Shown here: piece by piece, positions 33,375 through 42,635 of the stretch
Numbering within the stretch: position 1 is the first letter of the stretch
Layout of the letters: the number at the start of each line of letters is the position of its first letter
NCBI RefSeq assembly: GCF_000761245.1
Contig: NZ_AWOR01000045.1
Location: 1-64,000, forward strand
DNA length: 64,000 nt
Direction: 5' to 3'
Source of the DNA: Comamonas testosteroni
GTDB taxonomy: Bacteria; Pseudomonadota; Gammaproteobacteria; Burkholderiales; Burkholderiaceae_C
Program-made: the position numbers and the translations under genes
Notes under the pieces: generated by a model
What the model saw: only the letters and a program-made list of their open reading frames with translations
Database searches by the model: none
What the model was told of the DNA's origin: nothing

Positions 33375-34367
33375 ATGAGCAAATCCCGATACCTCACCCG
33401 CAGGCCCGTGCTTGGCGCACTGGCCGCACTGGCCCTGGCCGGTGCCATGCCACTGGCACAGGCGCAGGGAAACTTCCCGAGCAAGCCCATCACCTTCGTG
33501 GTGCCCTACCCTGCGGGCGGCGCCAATGACATGCTGGGGCGGCTGGTCGGCCAGAAGATGGGCGAGGTACTGGGAACCGCAAGCGTGGTGGACAACCGGC
33601 CCGGTGCCGGAGCACTGCTGGGCGCGGGCATCGTGGCGCGCGCGCCAGCCGACGGCTACACACTGCTTGTCGGCGGCCTGGCCACACACGCTGCCAGCCC
33701 GCATTTGATCAAGACCGAATACGACCCGGTCAAGGATTTCGAGCCCATCGGCATGATTGGCAGCGCCCCCATCATCGCCATCACCGCCAACGACTCGCCC
33801 TACAAATCGCTCAAGGATGTGGTGGACGCGGCCCGCAAGGACCCACAGGCCGTGATGTACGGCTCCTCGGGCAACGGCTCGCCGCTGCATCTGGCCGGTG
33901 AACTGTTCGTGTCCATCGCCAAGGTCCCCATGACCCACGTGCCCTACAAGGGCGGCAATGCCCACATCGTGGACCTGATTGGCGGGCGCATTCCGGTCAT
34001 CTTCGATACCGCCACCAACTCCATGCCGCTGCTGCGCGGCGGCAAGGTGCGCGCCCTGGCCGTGGGCTCCACCGCCCGTCTGCCCGAGCTGCCCAATGTG
34101 CCGACCTTCGCCGAAGCCGGCTATCCGCAGTTCGAGTTCTCGGCCTGGTATGCGCTGTTTGCACCGTCCAAGACCAGCGCCGATGTCAGCGCCAAGCTTT
34201 CGGGTGCACTGGCCAAGGCCCTCAAGCAGCCAGAGGTGGCCTCCAAGCTGCGCGATCTGGGCGTGACCCCGGGCAGCGGCGATGCCACAGAGCTGCGCGC
34301 CTTCGTGCCCCGTGAATACCAGCGCGTGGGCGGCCTTATCAAGACCGCGAAGATCAAGGCCGATTGA
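33375..34367 (+). CDS. Second Bug/TctC-family receptor of the sugar-acid operon
   Basis: A 330-aa receptor; signal TRRPVLGALAALALAGAM cleaved near AQAQG, with a possible Tat motif. Mature signatures: FPSKPITFVVPYPAGGANDM, VVDNRPGAGALLGAGIVA, THVPYKGGNAHIVDLIGG. AGGAGA sits ahead of the ATG. It differs clearly from the first receptor of the operon, so the operon probably handles two ligands or a substrate and its relative. No TctAB permease is seen. Confidence 0.92.
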   Translation: MSKSRYLTRRPVLGALAALALAGAMPLAQAQGNFPSKPITFVVPYPAGGANDMLGRLVGQKMGEVLGTASVVDNRPGAGALLGAGIVARAPADGYTLLVGGLATHAASPHLIKTEYDPVKDFEPIGMIGSAPIIAITANDSPYKSLKDVVDAARKDPQAVMYGSSGNGSPLHLAGELFVSIAKVPMTHVPYKGGNAHIVDLIGGRIPVIFDTATNSMPLLRGGKVRALAVGSTARLPELPNVPTFAEAGYPQFEFSAWYALFAPSKTSADVSAKLSGALAKALKQPEVASKLRDLGVTPGSGDATELRAFVPREYQRVGGLIKTAKIKAD

Positions 34368-34530
34368 CATGCCGCCTCCCCGTAGCAGGTGAGATTCTCT
34401 CTTCTCCTCGCTGCGGGGCGGCACGAGCCCAATAGGTGGCACTGGCTCTTGACAGGCCGCCTCCATAGGCTCGCGACACAACCAGAAACATTGAAGACAG
34501 CACAGTGTCATGACAAACCAAGGAAAACCA

Positions 34531-35685
34531 ATGCTTGATGGATTGCTGCGCCCACATGCCGAAGACCCGGACCGCCTGGTGGCGGACCTGCCCTCGCCCT
34601 GTGTGCAGGCCCATGCCGCCAATCTGATGGTGCTGGACGACGGCACCCTGGGCTGCGTGTGGTTCGGCGGCTCCATGGAGGGCCGCTCCGACATCTCGGT
34701 GTTCATGTCGCGACTTGCCCCTGGTGCCGCGCAGTGGTCCGAGCCCATCCAGCTCTCCCACGATGCCGAGCGCTCGGAACAGAACCCCGTGCTGTTTACC
34801 GCGCCGGGCGGCGCACTTTGGCTGCTGCATACGGCACAGCACTCGGGGCACCAGAACACCTCGGTGGTGCGCCGGCGCCTGTCGCACGACCACGGCCTGA
34901 GCTGGGAGCCCACCGAGACACTGGCCGATGCCCCGGCAGGCACTTTCGTGCGCCAGCCCATCCATGTCCATACGGACGGCAGCTGGCTGCTGCCGGTCTT
35001 CCATTGCCGGGCCCAGCCGGGCCAGGCCTGGGACGGCAGCCACGACGACAGCGGCGTGCTGCGCTCGGCCGATCAGGGACGCAGCTGGCAGCGCATTGCC
35101 GTACCCGGCAGCCTGGGCTGCGTGCACATGAATATCGTGCAGGCTTCGGACGGCGGCCTGCTGGCGTTCTTTCGCAGCCGCTGGGCCGACCATGTCTACC
35201 GCAGCCGCAGCGACGACGGCGGCCTGAGCTGGCAGGCACCCGAAGCCATATCGCTGCCCAATAACAACTCATCCATCCAGGCCTTGCGCCTGACCGACGG
35301 ACGTCTGGCCATGATCTTCAATGCCAGCAGCGCCGCCGATGCCACGCAGCGGCGCGAGTCGCTGTATGACGAACTGGACGACAGCTCGGCAACACCGGCA
35401 AAGGCTGCAGCCGGCGAGCGCCGCGCATTCTGGGGCGCACCGCGTGCACCCATGACGCTGGCACTGTCGGCCGACGACGGTCTGAGCTGGCCCTGGCAAC
35501 GCAAGCTCGAGGTGGGCGACGGCTGGTGCATGAGCAACGACTCCGAGCGCGGCCGCAACCGCGAGTATTCCTATCCCTCCATCCGCCAGGGCGCCGACGG
35601 GGCGCTGCATCTGGCCTATACCGTATTCCGCCAGCATATCCGCCATGTGCGCGTGCAGCCGGACTGGGTGAGCGCACAAGCATGA
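34531..35685 (+). CDS. Cytoplasmic sialidase-like BNR/Asp-box protein
   Basis: A 384-aa six-bladed propeller protein of the exo-sialidase/BNR group. Four Asp-box repeats are visible: SHDHGLSW, SADQGRSW, SRSDDGGLSW and SADDGLSW. A GGSMEGRSDISVFMS segment at the N terminus resembles the arginine-containing first blade. No signal peptide, so it acts in the cytoplasm, unlike most sialidases. The ATG at 34531 has AAGGAA nearby; an in-frame ATG at 34510 is the alternative. Its stop overlaps the next start (ATGA), so it is coupled to the D-2-hydroxyacid dehydrogenase. It may hydrolyse, hydrate or isomerise the imported sugar acid; function inferred only. Confidence 0.85.
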   Translation: MLDGLLRPHAEDPDRLVADLPSPCVQAHAANLMVLDDGTLGCVWFGGSMEGRSDISVFMSRLAPGAAQWSEPIQLSHDAERSEQNPVLFTAPGGALWLLHTAQHSGHQNTSVVRRRLSHDHGLSWEPTETLADAPAGTFVRQPIHVHTDGSWLLPVFHCRAQPGQAWDGSHDDSGVLRSADQGRSWQRIAVPGSLGCVHMNIVQASDGGLLAFFRSRWADHVYRSRSDDGGLSWQAPEAISLPNNNSSIQALRLTDGRLAMIFNASSAADATQRRESLYDELDDSSATPAKAAAGERRAFWGAPRAPMTLALSADDGLSWPWQRKLEVGDGWCMSNDSERGRNREYSYPSIRQGADGALHLAYTVFRQHIRHVRVQPDWVSAQA

Positions 35686-36644
35686 CCACAACCCCCACAC
35701 CATTCAATGTTCTCGTCACCGCCGAGCACTGGGCGCCCGAAGCCCAGGCCCTGGTGCAGCAAGCCGGTGGGCAGATCCATTTCATGGCCGAGCCCATCAC
35801 CGCGCAAAGCCTGGCCGAGCGGCTGGCACAGACCGGCGCCCAGGCCCTGGTGCTGCGCGGCTCCAAGCCTGTGAGCGCAGCCGTGCTGAGGGCAGCCCCC
35901 GCCTTGCGCATCGTGGCCAAGAACGGTGCCGGCGTGGACAGCGTGGACATGGCAGCCGCGCGTGACCAAGGCGTGGCCGTAGCCGTGGCACTGGCCGCCA
36001 ATGCCCCGGCCGTTGCCGAGCATGCACTGGCACTGATGCTGGCGCTGATGCGCCAGCTGCCTCAGCTGGACGGGCAGGTGCGCGCCGGCGGCTGGGCCGG
36101 CAGCAACTGGCAGGGGCGCGACTTCCGTGGCTCCACGGTGGGCATCGTCGGCTATGGCGCCATCGGCCGCGCCACCGCGCAGCTGGCTGCGGCCCTGGGC
36201 GCCAAGGTGCTGGTGCTGCGCCCCGCAGGCCAGGCCGGCGACTTCGACTGCGAGCCCGATATGCGCCAGCTGCTGCCCCGCGTGGACATACTGAGCCTGC
36301 ACTGCCCGCTGACCGAGCAGACACGCGGCCTGATCGGCGCGAACGAACTGGCGCTGCTGCGCCCGGGCAGCCTGCTGATCAACACCGCACGCGGCCCTGT
36401 GGTCGACGAAGCCGCGCTGCTGGCGGCACTGGAAAGCGGCCACCTGGGCGGCGCCGGACTCGATACCTTCGACATCGAGCCGCTGCCCCTGGGCCATCCG
36501 CTGGCCCGGTTGCCGCAAGTGCTGCTGACGCCGCACGTGGCCGGCGTGACGCGCCAGGCAGCGCTGCGCGTGGCGACGCTGACCGCCGCGAACATCGTCG
36601 ACCACCTGGCAGGCAGGCCGCTGCCCGCCGGTCACCTGCTGTGA
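35682..36644 (+). CDS. D-2-hydroxyacid dehydrogenase (glyoxylate/hydroxypyruvate reductase-like)
   Basis: A 320-aa NAD(P)-dependent enzyme. The cofactor motif GYGAIG (157-162) and the catalytic trio Arg237 (NTARGPVVDE), Glu266 (DIEPLP) and His285 (LTPHVAGVT) are intact. It reduces a 2-keto acid to a D-2-hydroxy acid or the reverse. In this operon it could act on hydroxypyruvate, glyoxylate or the keto-deoxy intermediate. The start overlaps the stop of the BNR gene (ATGA at 35682-35685), indicating coupled translation and a linked step. Longer in-frame starts (35526) would run inside the previous gene and are rejected. Confidence 0.93.
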   Translation: MTTTPTPFNVLVTAEHWAPEAQALVQQAGGQIHFMAEPITAQSLAERLAQTGAQALVLRGSKPVSAAVLRAAPALRIVAKNGAGVDSVDMAAARDQGVAVAVALAANAPAVAEHALALMLALMRQLPQLDGQVRAGGWAGSNWQGRDFRGSTVGIVGYGAIGRATAQLAAALGAKVLVLRPAGQAGDFDCEPDMRQLLPRVDILSLHCPLTEQTRGLIGANELALLRPGSLLINTARGPVVDEAALLAALESGHLGGAGLDTFDIEPLPLGHPLARLPQVLLTPHVAGVTRQAALRVATLTAANIVDHLAGRPLPAGHLL

Positions 36645-36707
36645 AGCAGATCCTCCTGCATCGCCGTGGCCCCGTACCACGTCATGAATAGTCAAACCGA
36701 GAAAAGC

Positions 36708-37511
36708 ATGCCTGCATACAACCCGTTCAAGACCGCCATCGCCGCACGCCAGCCCCAGATCGGGCTGTGGCTGTCCATGGCCGACCCCTATCTGGCCGAA
36801 GCGGCCGCCACCACGGGCTATGACTGGCTGCTGATCGACGGCGAGCATGCGCCCAACGATCTGCGCAGCACCCTGGCTGCCCTGCAGGCCGTGGCCCCGC
36901 ATCCGGCTCAGCCCGTGGTGCGAGTCGTGGAAGGCACCACGGCCCTGATCAAGCAGATGCTGGACATAGGCGTCAAGACGCTGCTCGTGCCCATGGTGGA
37001 CACGGCAGACCAGGCGCGCGCCATCGTGGCCGCCACGCAATACCCGCCCCTGGGCGTGCGCGGCGTCGGCAGTGCCGTTGGACGTGCCTCACAGTGGAGC
37101 AGCCGCGCCGACTATCTGAATGTGGCCGACGACGAGGTCTGCCTGCTGGTGCAGGCCGAGACCACCACGGCCCTGAAAAATCTCGAAGCCATCTGCAACG
37201 TGGACGGCGTGCACGGCGTCTTCATAGGCCCGGCCGACCTGGCGGCCTCCATGGGCCATCGCGGCAACCCCGGCCACCCCGAGGTGCAGGCCGCCATCGA
37301 GGCAGCGATGCGGACCATTGTTGCCAGTGGCAAGGCGGCAGGTACGCTGACCTCGGACCCCGCGCTGGCACAGCGCTACCTTCAGCTCGGCTGCAGCTTT
37401 GTGGCCGTGGGCGTGGATGTGTTGATGTTCGTGAATGCCGCGCGCAAGCTGCGTAGCCAGTTTGCCGGCTCCACGGTGGCGGCCCCTGCACTGCCAGGAG
37501 CCGCCTACTGA
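36708..37511 (+). CDS. HpcH/HpaI-family 2-keto-3-deoxy acid aldolase
   Basis: A 267-aa class II aldolase with a strong resemblance to HpaI and GarL/RhmA. All active-site residues known for HpaI are present, shifted by two: His47 (DGEHAPN), Arg72 (VVRVVE), Glu151 (QAETTTA) and Asp177 (IGPADLA). It cleaves a 2-keto-3-deoxy or 4-hydroxy-2-oxo acid to pyruvate and an aldehyde or semialdehyde. The ATG at 36708 fits the family start (MPAYNPFK...); in-frame starts at 36684 and 36666 (GTG) are possible. It is the last gene of the sugar-acid operon. Confidence 0.93.
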   Translation: MPAYNPFKTAIAARQPQIGLWLSMADPYLAEAAATTGYDWLLIDGEHAPNDLRSTLAALQAVAPHPAQPVVRVVEGTTALIKQMLDIGVKTLLVPMVDTADQARAIVAATQYPPLGVRGVGSAVGRASQWSSRADYLNVADDEVCLLVQAETTTALKNLEAICNVDGVHGVFIGPADLAASMGHRGNPGHPEVQAAIEAAMRTIVASGKAAGTLTSDPALAQRYLQLGCSFVAVGVDVLMFVNAARKLRSQFAGSTVAAPALPGAAY

Positions 37512-37681
37512 AGCCTTGAAGCACAACGCAGAAGTTGCAACCATGCCCGCATAACCTCACGGCAATGCCGCACAGCCGCCAAAGCGTCGGCCGCGCCACA
37601 ATACGCGCGGCCTCTCAGCCGCATCTGCACATCACTTCATCGCTGCCGGAGCAATCTGCGCCGAGCCTCTGCACCGCAAGT

Positions 37682-40288
37682 TCATGCGGCGACGGCGCCT
37701 TGCACGGTCGGCACCGGGGAAGCCGGGTTGGCAGCCAGCCATTGCTCAAACTCTTTTGGAGCCAGCGGCCGGGCGAACAGAAAGCCTTGCGCCACCGGGT
37801 AGCCCTGCTCGCACAGCATCACGCTCTGCGTTGGCGTCTCCACACCTTCCGCCACCACGGTCAGGTGCAGACTCTTGCCAATGCCCAAAATAGCACTGCT
37901 CAACGCCCGAGCCGCCTCGTCATGCTCAAGATCGGCCACGAAGCTGCGATCCAGCTTGAGCTCGCTGACCGGCAGGCGGCGCAGATAACTGAGGCTGGAG
38001 TAGCCGGTGCCGAAATCATCCATGGACAGGCGCACGCCATGCGCATGCACCTCGTCTATGGTCTTCATGGTGCTGGGGTTGGTGTCCAGCAAAATGCTTT
38101 CCGTCAGCTCCAGGGTCAGGTCCTGCGGCGCCAGGTCATTGCGGTCCAGCGTATCGGCGATCATCCGTGGCAAATCCAGATTGTGAAAGCTCGATGGCGA
38201 CAGATTGACCGACACTGCGGGGACTTCCATTCCCTTGGCTCGCCACTGCGACAGCTGGCGACAGGCCTCCTCCAATGCCCAGCTTCCAAGATCGGCAATC
38301 AGCCCGCACTCTTCGGCCAGCGGGATAAAGCGGGCAGGCGAAATCTCGCCAAGCTCTGCATGGGTCCAGCGCGCCAGGGCCTCCACGCCATACAGACGGC
38401 CGGTGGCCATCTCGATCTGAGGCTGATAGTGCAGGCGCAGGCCGCCGCTTTTGAGCGCCTTGCGCAGTGCAGTCTCCAGTGCCAGACGCTCCTGGGCCAA
38501 GCGGTTCATTTCGCTGCTGAAGAAACAGAAACGGCCGCGCCCCTTGCTCTTGGCCTGGTACATGGCCATGTCGGCGCGGTGCACCAGAGTCTCCATATCC
38601 CTGCCGTCCATGGGAAACATTGCAATGCCCACGCTGGCGGATATGGCCAGCGAGGTGTCGGCAATATTCAGGGGCTCTGCCAGCAACTCCTGCAGGCGCT
38701 CGATGGTATTGGCCACATGCTCCGCATCGCATTGCGGCAGCACGGCAACAAACTCGTCACCCGACAAACGCCCGGCAATATCGCAGCTGCGCAGCACGCG
38801 CTGCAATCGTGCCGCGACATTGCGCAGCAATTCATCCCCCACAGGGTGACCCAGAGAGTCATTGACCTGCTTGAACCGGTCCAGGTCGATGAACAGCACC
38901 GCCAACTGTTCATCATTGCCGGCAGCTGACGCAATCGCCTGATCGGCCTTGGCCTGCAGCAGACTTCGATTGGGCAATCCGGTCAGGCCGTCGTAGAAAG
39001 CCAGCTGACGAATGCGCACACGCGACAGCTCACGCTCCAGCGCCAGGGCGCACAGATGGATGCAGGCATCCACCAGCTGCTGATGAAAAGCCGAGGCCCC
39101 ACCGGTCAGCTGCTCCCGGTAATAGAACGCGAAAGTACCGATCGGCTTGCCACCGCTGTTGCAGATGGGAGTGGACCAGCAGGCTCTGAACCCCTGCGGC
39201 AGGATCAGGTGCTTGAAATCCGTCCACAACGGATCATGTGCAATATCGTCCACCAGCACCGGCGCGTTGCGCCAGGCCGCCGTTCCGCAGGAGCCCACAT
39301 TCGGCCCTATGGCCACCCCGTCTAGCAGCGCTGAATAAGAATGCGGCAGGCTTGGTCCGGCCAGCGGATGGAGCAGCCCCTGGGCATCCACCTCGAGAAT
39401 CGATGCCGTCACCTCAGGAGCAATCCTCTCGACCTCCAGACACACCATCTCCAGCACATCCACCAGCGGCCGCTCGCGCGCCATGGCCTCCAGCACGCGG
39501 TGCTGCAAGGCCTCATGCATCTTGGAGCGCGTGATATCGGTCAGCATCGAAACCGTGTATTGCCAGCGCCCGTCCGCGTCGAGGATGGGGTTGCTGATGA
39601 CCTTGGCCCAGTAGCGCTGCCCATGCTTGCCGACCACGATTTCCTCACGCCCCACGGGCTGGCCAGCGCGCAATTCCGAGCGATAGCGGTCCACAAAGGC
39701 CTCGGAAACCTGAGGAGCCAGCAAGGCAATCGGCATGCGCCCCGCGACCTCCTCGGTACGCCAGCCGAACATGCGCGTAAAGCCGCCGTTGACATGCACG
39801 ATGCGTGAGCTTCCATCACTGATGACCACTGCCGTGTCGGAGGCATCGGCCACCAGGGACAAGCGACGCAGGTGCTCCTGCTGCGCCTGCTCCCGGGCTC
39901 GCCGCTGCGTGACGTCGGTAGCGATCTTCAGGATATGCATCACCCGGCCCTGGGCATCCATCACCGGTGAATAGGTCGCTTCCAGCCAGCAACTGCTGCC
40001 ATCGCTGCGTAGTCGCTCCACCACTCCGGAGTAGGCATTGCCTGCGCACAGATGCGTCCAGATTTCCCGATACCTGGCACTGTCGGCCAGACGCGCAGAG
40101 CAAAAGCTGCGATGTGGGCGACCCAGAGACTGCTCACGCGTAAACCCCATGAGCTGCAGATAGTTGTCATTGGCACGGTGCAACGACCCATCCAGGCCAA
40201 ATTCAGCCATGGCCATGACCCTGTCCAAGGCCTGCAGCTGGGCCAGCTGCAGCTCAGGAGGCATCGCGCCAATATCTCCCTCACGCAT
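37682..40288 (-). CDS. PAS-PAS-GAF-GGDEF-EAL cyclic-di-GMP signalling protein
   Basis: An 868-aa cytoplasmic protein: PAS about 10-125, PAS about 130-250, GAF about 265-420, GGDEF about 430-590 and EAL about 600-850. No membrane segments. The GGDEF signature is SGDEF (509-513), a variant that can still be active; the EAL signature is intact (VEAL, Glu636) with later LTESILLDTN and DDFGTGYSSL. It probably has phosphodiesterase and possibly cyclase activity, controlled by the sensor domains. The start was set by AAAGGA before 40288; upstream ATGs at 40291 and 40312 exist. Single gene; target and ligand unknown. Confidence 0.93.
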   Translation of the reverse strand: MREGDIGAMPPELQLAQLQALDRVMAMAEFGLDGSLHRANDNYLQLMGFTREQSLGRPHRSFCSARLADSARYREIWTHLCAGNAYSGVVERLRSDGSSCWLEATYSPVMDAQGRVMHILKIATDVTQRRAREQAQQEHLRRLSLVADASDTAVVISDGSSRIVHVNGGFTRMFGWRTEEVAGRMPIALLAPQVSEAFVDRYRSELRAGQPVGREEIVVGKHGQRYWAKVISNPILDADGRWQYTVSMLTDITRSKMHEALQHRVLEAMARERPLVDVLEMVCLEVERIAPEVTASILEVDAQGLLHPLAGPSLPHSYSALLDGVAIGPNVGSCGTAAWRNAPVLVDDIAHDPLWTDFKHLILPQGFRACWSTPICNSGGKPIGTFAFYYREQLTGGASAFHQQLVDACIHLCALALERELSRVRIRQLAFYDGLTGLPNRSLLQAKADQAIASAAGNDEQLAVLFIDLDRFKQVNDSLGHPVGDELLRNVAARLQRVLRSCDIAGRLSGDEFVAVLPQCDAEHVANTIERLQELLAEPLNIADTSLAISASVGIAMFPMDGRDMETLVHRADMAMYQAKSKGRGRFCFFSSEMNRLAQERLALETALRKALKSGGLRLHYQPQIEMATGRLYGVEALARWTHAELGEISPARFIPLAEECGLIADLGSWALEEACRQLSQWRAKGMEVPAVSVNLSPSSFHNLDLPRMIADTLDRNDLAPQDLTLELTESILLDTNPSTMKTIDEVHAHGVRLSMDDFGTGYSSLSYLRRLPVSELKLDRSFVADLEHDEAARALSSAILGIGKSLHLTVVAEGVETPTQSVMLCEQGYPVAQGFLFARPLAPKEFEQWLAANPASPVPTVQGAVAA

Positions 40289-40548
40289 CATTATTCCTTT
40301 GCATATTCGCATCCCAGGCCGGCTCGAATCCGGAATGGGAAAGTCATGCTTTTATATGGATGCTGGCAATAATAATGACGAAAACGGGATTCAATATTCG
40401 TGATTCGGGCCGAGTGTTCAAAAAAACTTCGATCGGCAACAGCTATTGACTTGCGAGCCTGTGCTGCGCTGGCAAAGTGCTCTGCCAGGCAGTCACAGGC
40501 CGCCCCGGCAGAGCAGCGGATGTGCCCTGTTATCAGCCAGCCGGTGTC

Positions 40549-41463
40549 TCAGCGCCGCCATTTGCCGCCAAACTGGTTGACCACCATGCCCAGCAAAACG
40601 CCCAGCGTCCCCAGCCACTGCAGGCCATTGGGTGCCTCTCCCAGCAGCAGCATGGCCGACAGCAGACCGATTACCGGCACCAGCAGCGACAATGGGGCCA
40701 CGGTGCTGGCCGCATAGCGCTGCAGCAACCGCGTCCACAGACCATAGCCCAGCAAGGTGGACAAAAAGGCCAGATAGGCGATCACTCCAAGCTCGCTCCA
40801 GCCTATGGACTGCAGCTGCGAAGTCACCGAATCCACGCCATCCACCCACAGGGACAGCAACAGCAGCGGCAGCATGGGAAAGACGCTGGTCCAGACGATG
40901 AAGGACACCGGCTCATACGAGCCTTGCTTGGCCGCCATCCGCGTCAGCAGGTTCGAGCCGGCCCACATGGCTGCGGCGCCCACGGTCAGCACAAAACCGA
41001 TCAGCGTCATATCCGATGTCCCCTCACCATGGGCTGTACCGATCAGCAGCAGCCCTGCAAGAGCGATGAGCAAGCCCATCCATTGCCAGCGCTGCGGTTT
41101 CTCGTGCAAGAACGCAGCCGCCAGCAGCATGGTGATGAAGGCCTGGGTCTGAAGCACCACGGATGCCATGCCGGCAGGCATGCCCAGCTTCATGCCGGTG
41201 AACAGCAGCCCGAACTGCCCAACCCCTTGCACCAGACCATAGGCGGCCAGCAGACCCCAGGAAAGATTTTTGGGTGCACGCACGAACAGCAGAAATGGCA
41301 GCGATGCCGCGGCAAAGCGCAGCGCGCACAGCAGCAGGGGCGAGAGCTTGGCCAGCCCCCACTTCATGACCACGAAATTAAGACCCCAGACCACGATGAC
41401 GATGATGGCGCTGAGCCAGTCCGGACGACTCATGCCGGAGGTGGGCGAGGATGCAGAACTCAT
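40549..41463 (-). CDS. EamA/DMT-family transporter
   Basis: A 304-aa inner-membrane protein with ten hydrophobic segments arranged as two EamA repeats, e.g. IIVIVVWGLNFVVMKWGL at the start and VIGLLSAMLLLGEAPNGLQWLG near the end. The pattern resembles O-acetylserine/cysteine exporters of the RhaT/EamA type; the substrate cannot be told. It is transcribed toward the GGDEF-EAL gene, separated by 260 bases with no other feature seen. Confidence 0.9.
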   Translation of the reverse strand: MSSASSPTSGMSRPDWLSAIIVIVVWGLNFVVMKWGLAKLSPLLLCALRFAAASLPFLLFVRAPKNLSWGLLAAYGLVQGVGQFGLLFTGMKLGMPAGMASVVLQTQAFITMLLAAAFLHEKPQRWQWMGLLIALAGLLLIGTAHGEGTSDMTLIGFVLTVGAAAMWAGSNLLTRMAAKQGSYEPVSFIVWTSVFPMLPLLLLSLWVDGVDSVTSQLQSIGWSELGVIAYLAFLSTLLGYGLWTRLLQRYAASTVAPLSLLVPVIGLLSAMLLLGEAPNGLQWLGTLGVLLGMVVNQFGGKWRR

Positions 41464-41574
41464 GACACTGACAACTGATATTGGATTTTCTAGATCAAGC
41501 CCCTAGTATGACTTGCCATCAGTCATGGCTGGCGGCAAAAGCGGTCAAATAGAACGCCGGGACTGCAAACGGTC

Positions 41575-42129
41575 TTACTTGAGCAGATACCGGTCCGTTT
41601 TGATCGGCAGCATAAGCAAGGCCTTGAATACATACAGGACGATCAAAGTGCCGCTGAAGTCGCCCAGAATCATCACCAGAAGCTGGTCCAGCTGAAAACC
41701 ATCCCCTCTTACGACGGACCAGGCCTGGTGCAGCAAGGCATTGCTAAGGCCGTAAATGACACTGAGCCACAGCAGGCGACGCGGCGTGAGATCACTGAGA
41801 GATCGCCCAAGCCCCATCCATTTGCGAGCTGCGCAATAGGTGCCATAGGGGGCAAGCGTGGCCATGATGCCGCCCGCAAATGCCCGCAACCAGTCATCAG
41901 GGAAAAAGTAAAAGTTGCAGACCAGCCATGACACGACAAAAAGCCCCACCACGCCCGCCTCCGCAAAAAGCAGGGTACAAAGCAGACGAGCACCTGCAGG
42001 CAGGTAAATCCAGTTGACGCCTCTGACAAATTCCAGTTCGGAGAAAATCCACTGATTCAAGGCCAGCATCGCCAGGAACAGCAAAGCCGTGATAACCGCC
42101 ACCGAAAATTGCGTCCAAATGTTCTTCAT
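41575..42129 (-). CDS. Hypothetical integral membrane protein
   Basis: A 184-aa protein with about five hydrophobic helices (roughly 8-30, 46-70, 80-98, 115-133, 148-172), resembling part of a MASE1-type membrane sensor domain but with no attached output domain. A short basic C terminus (IKTDRYLLK) follows. No family recognised with certainty. It is divergent from a winged-helix protein at 42224, 94 bases away, and its codon and base use looks a little less GC-rich than the neighbours. It may be regulated by that protein. Confidence 0.7.
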   Translation of the reverse strand: MKNIWTQFSVAVITALLFLAMLALNQWIFSELEFVRGVNWIYLPAGARLLCTLLFAEAGVVGLFVVSWLVCNFYFFPDDWLRAFAGGIMATLAPYGTYCAARKWMGLGRSLSDLTPRRLLWLSVIYGLSNALLHQAWSVVRGDGFQLDQLLVMILGDFSGTLIVLYVFKALLMLPIKTDRYLLK

Positions 42130-42223
42130 GCGCTGCCGCCGAGCTTGTTCACTGTCTGCGCAGTATTATGAGTGCCGTTTCTTCGCTCTTCGTTAGCGGC
42201 GCGCCGTCTGTTTTTGCCTTCTC

Positions 42224-42577
42224 ATGCCAAAGTCCCTGTCTGCCGATATCTATTTACGCTTTCTGCACCTGGCAGCGACCATCCGCAACCTGCCCATGCT
42301 GCCCGCGCTGGATCCACTGGAGGAGCGCCTGCTGGAACAAATTGCCAATGCCGGCACGCGTCAGGAGCGTCTTTGCGTCAGAGACCTGATGGCCCAACGT
42401 GAACTGGGGTCTCCGGCCACGATTCACACCCGTCTGAAGTCCATGCGCCAAAAAGGCTGGATCCTGCTGGCCGATACCGAGGATGCCAGACGCAAGCAAA
42501 TCGAGCTCAGTGCCGATGCCCACAAGCATTTCGAGAAACTCTCGCACTGCATTGTTCAGGCAGCCGCCGAGAGCTGA
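42224..42577 (+). CDS. Winged-helix (MarR-like) DNA-binding protein
   Basis: A 117-aa single-domain protein. Residues 28-105 form a winged helix: LDPLEERLLEQIANA, VRDLMAQRELGSPATIHTR (recognition region) and GWILLADTEDARRKQIELS, a wing. It resembles short MarR-type regulators of betaproteobacteria. It is divergent from the membrane protein gene at 41575, and they share a promoter region, so it may control it and itself. Ended by a bidirectional terminator shared with pmbA. Confidence 0.8.
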   Translation: MPKSLSADIYLRFLHLAATIRNLPMLPALDPLEERLLEQIANAGTRQERLCVRDLMAQRELGSPATIHTRLKSMRQKGWILLADTEDARRKQIELSADAHKHFEKLSHCIVQAAAES

Positions 42578-42587
42578 AGCAGACACA

Positions 42588-42615
42588 AAAAAAGCAGCCA
42601 CCGGGCTGCTTTTTT
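42588..42615. terminator. Bidirectional terminator between winged-helix gene and pmbA
   Basis: AAAAAAGCAGCC (42588-42599) pairs with GGCTGCTTTTTT (42604-42615), loop ACCG; A and T runs on both sides. Confidence 0.9.
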
Positions 42616-42635
42616 CATGGAGCGATCTGCAGTGA

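Noticed and set aside
33249..34961. A 570-codon open frame on the minus strand across the second Bug receptor
   Set aside because: It overlaps two clear plus-strand genes and has no motifs or ribosome site.
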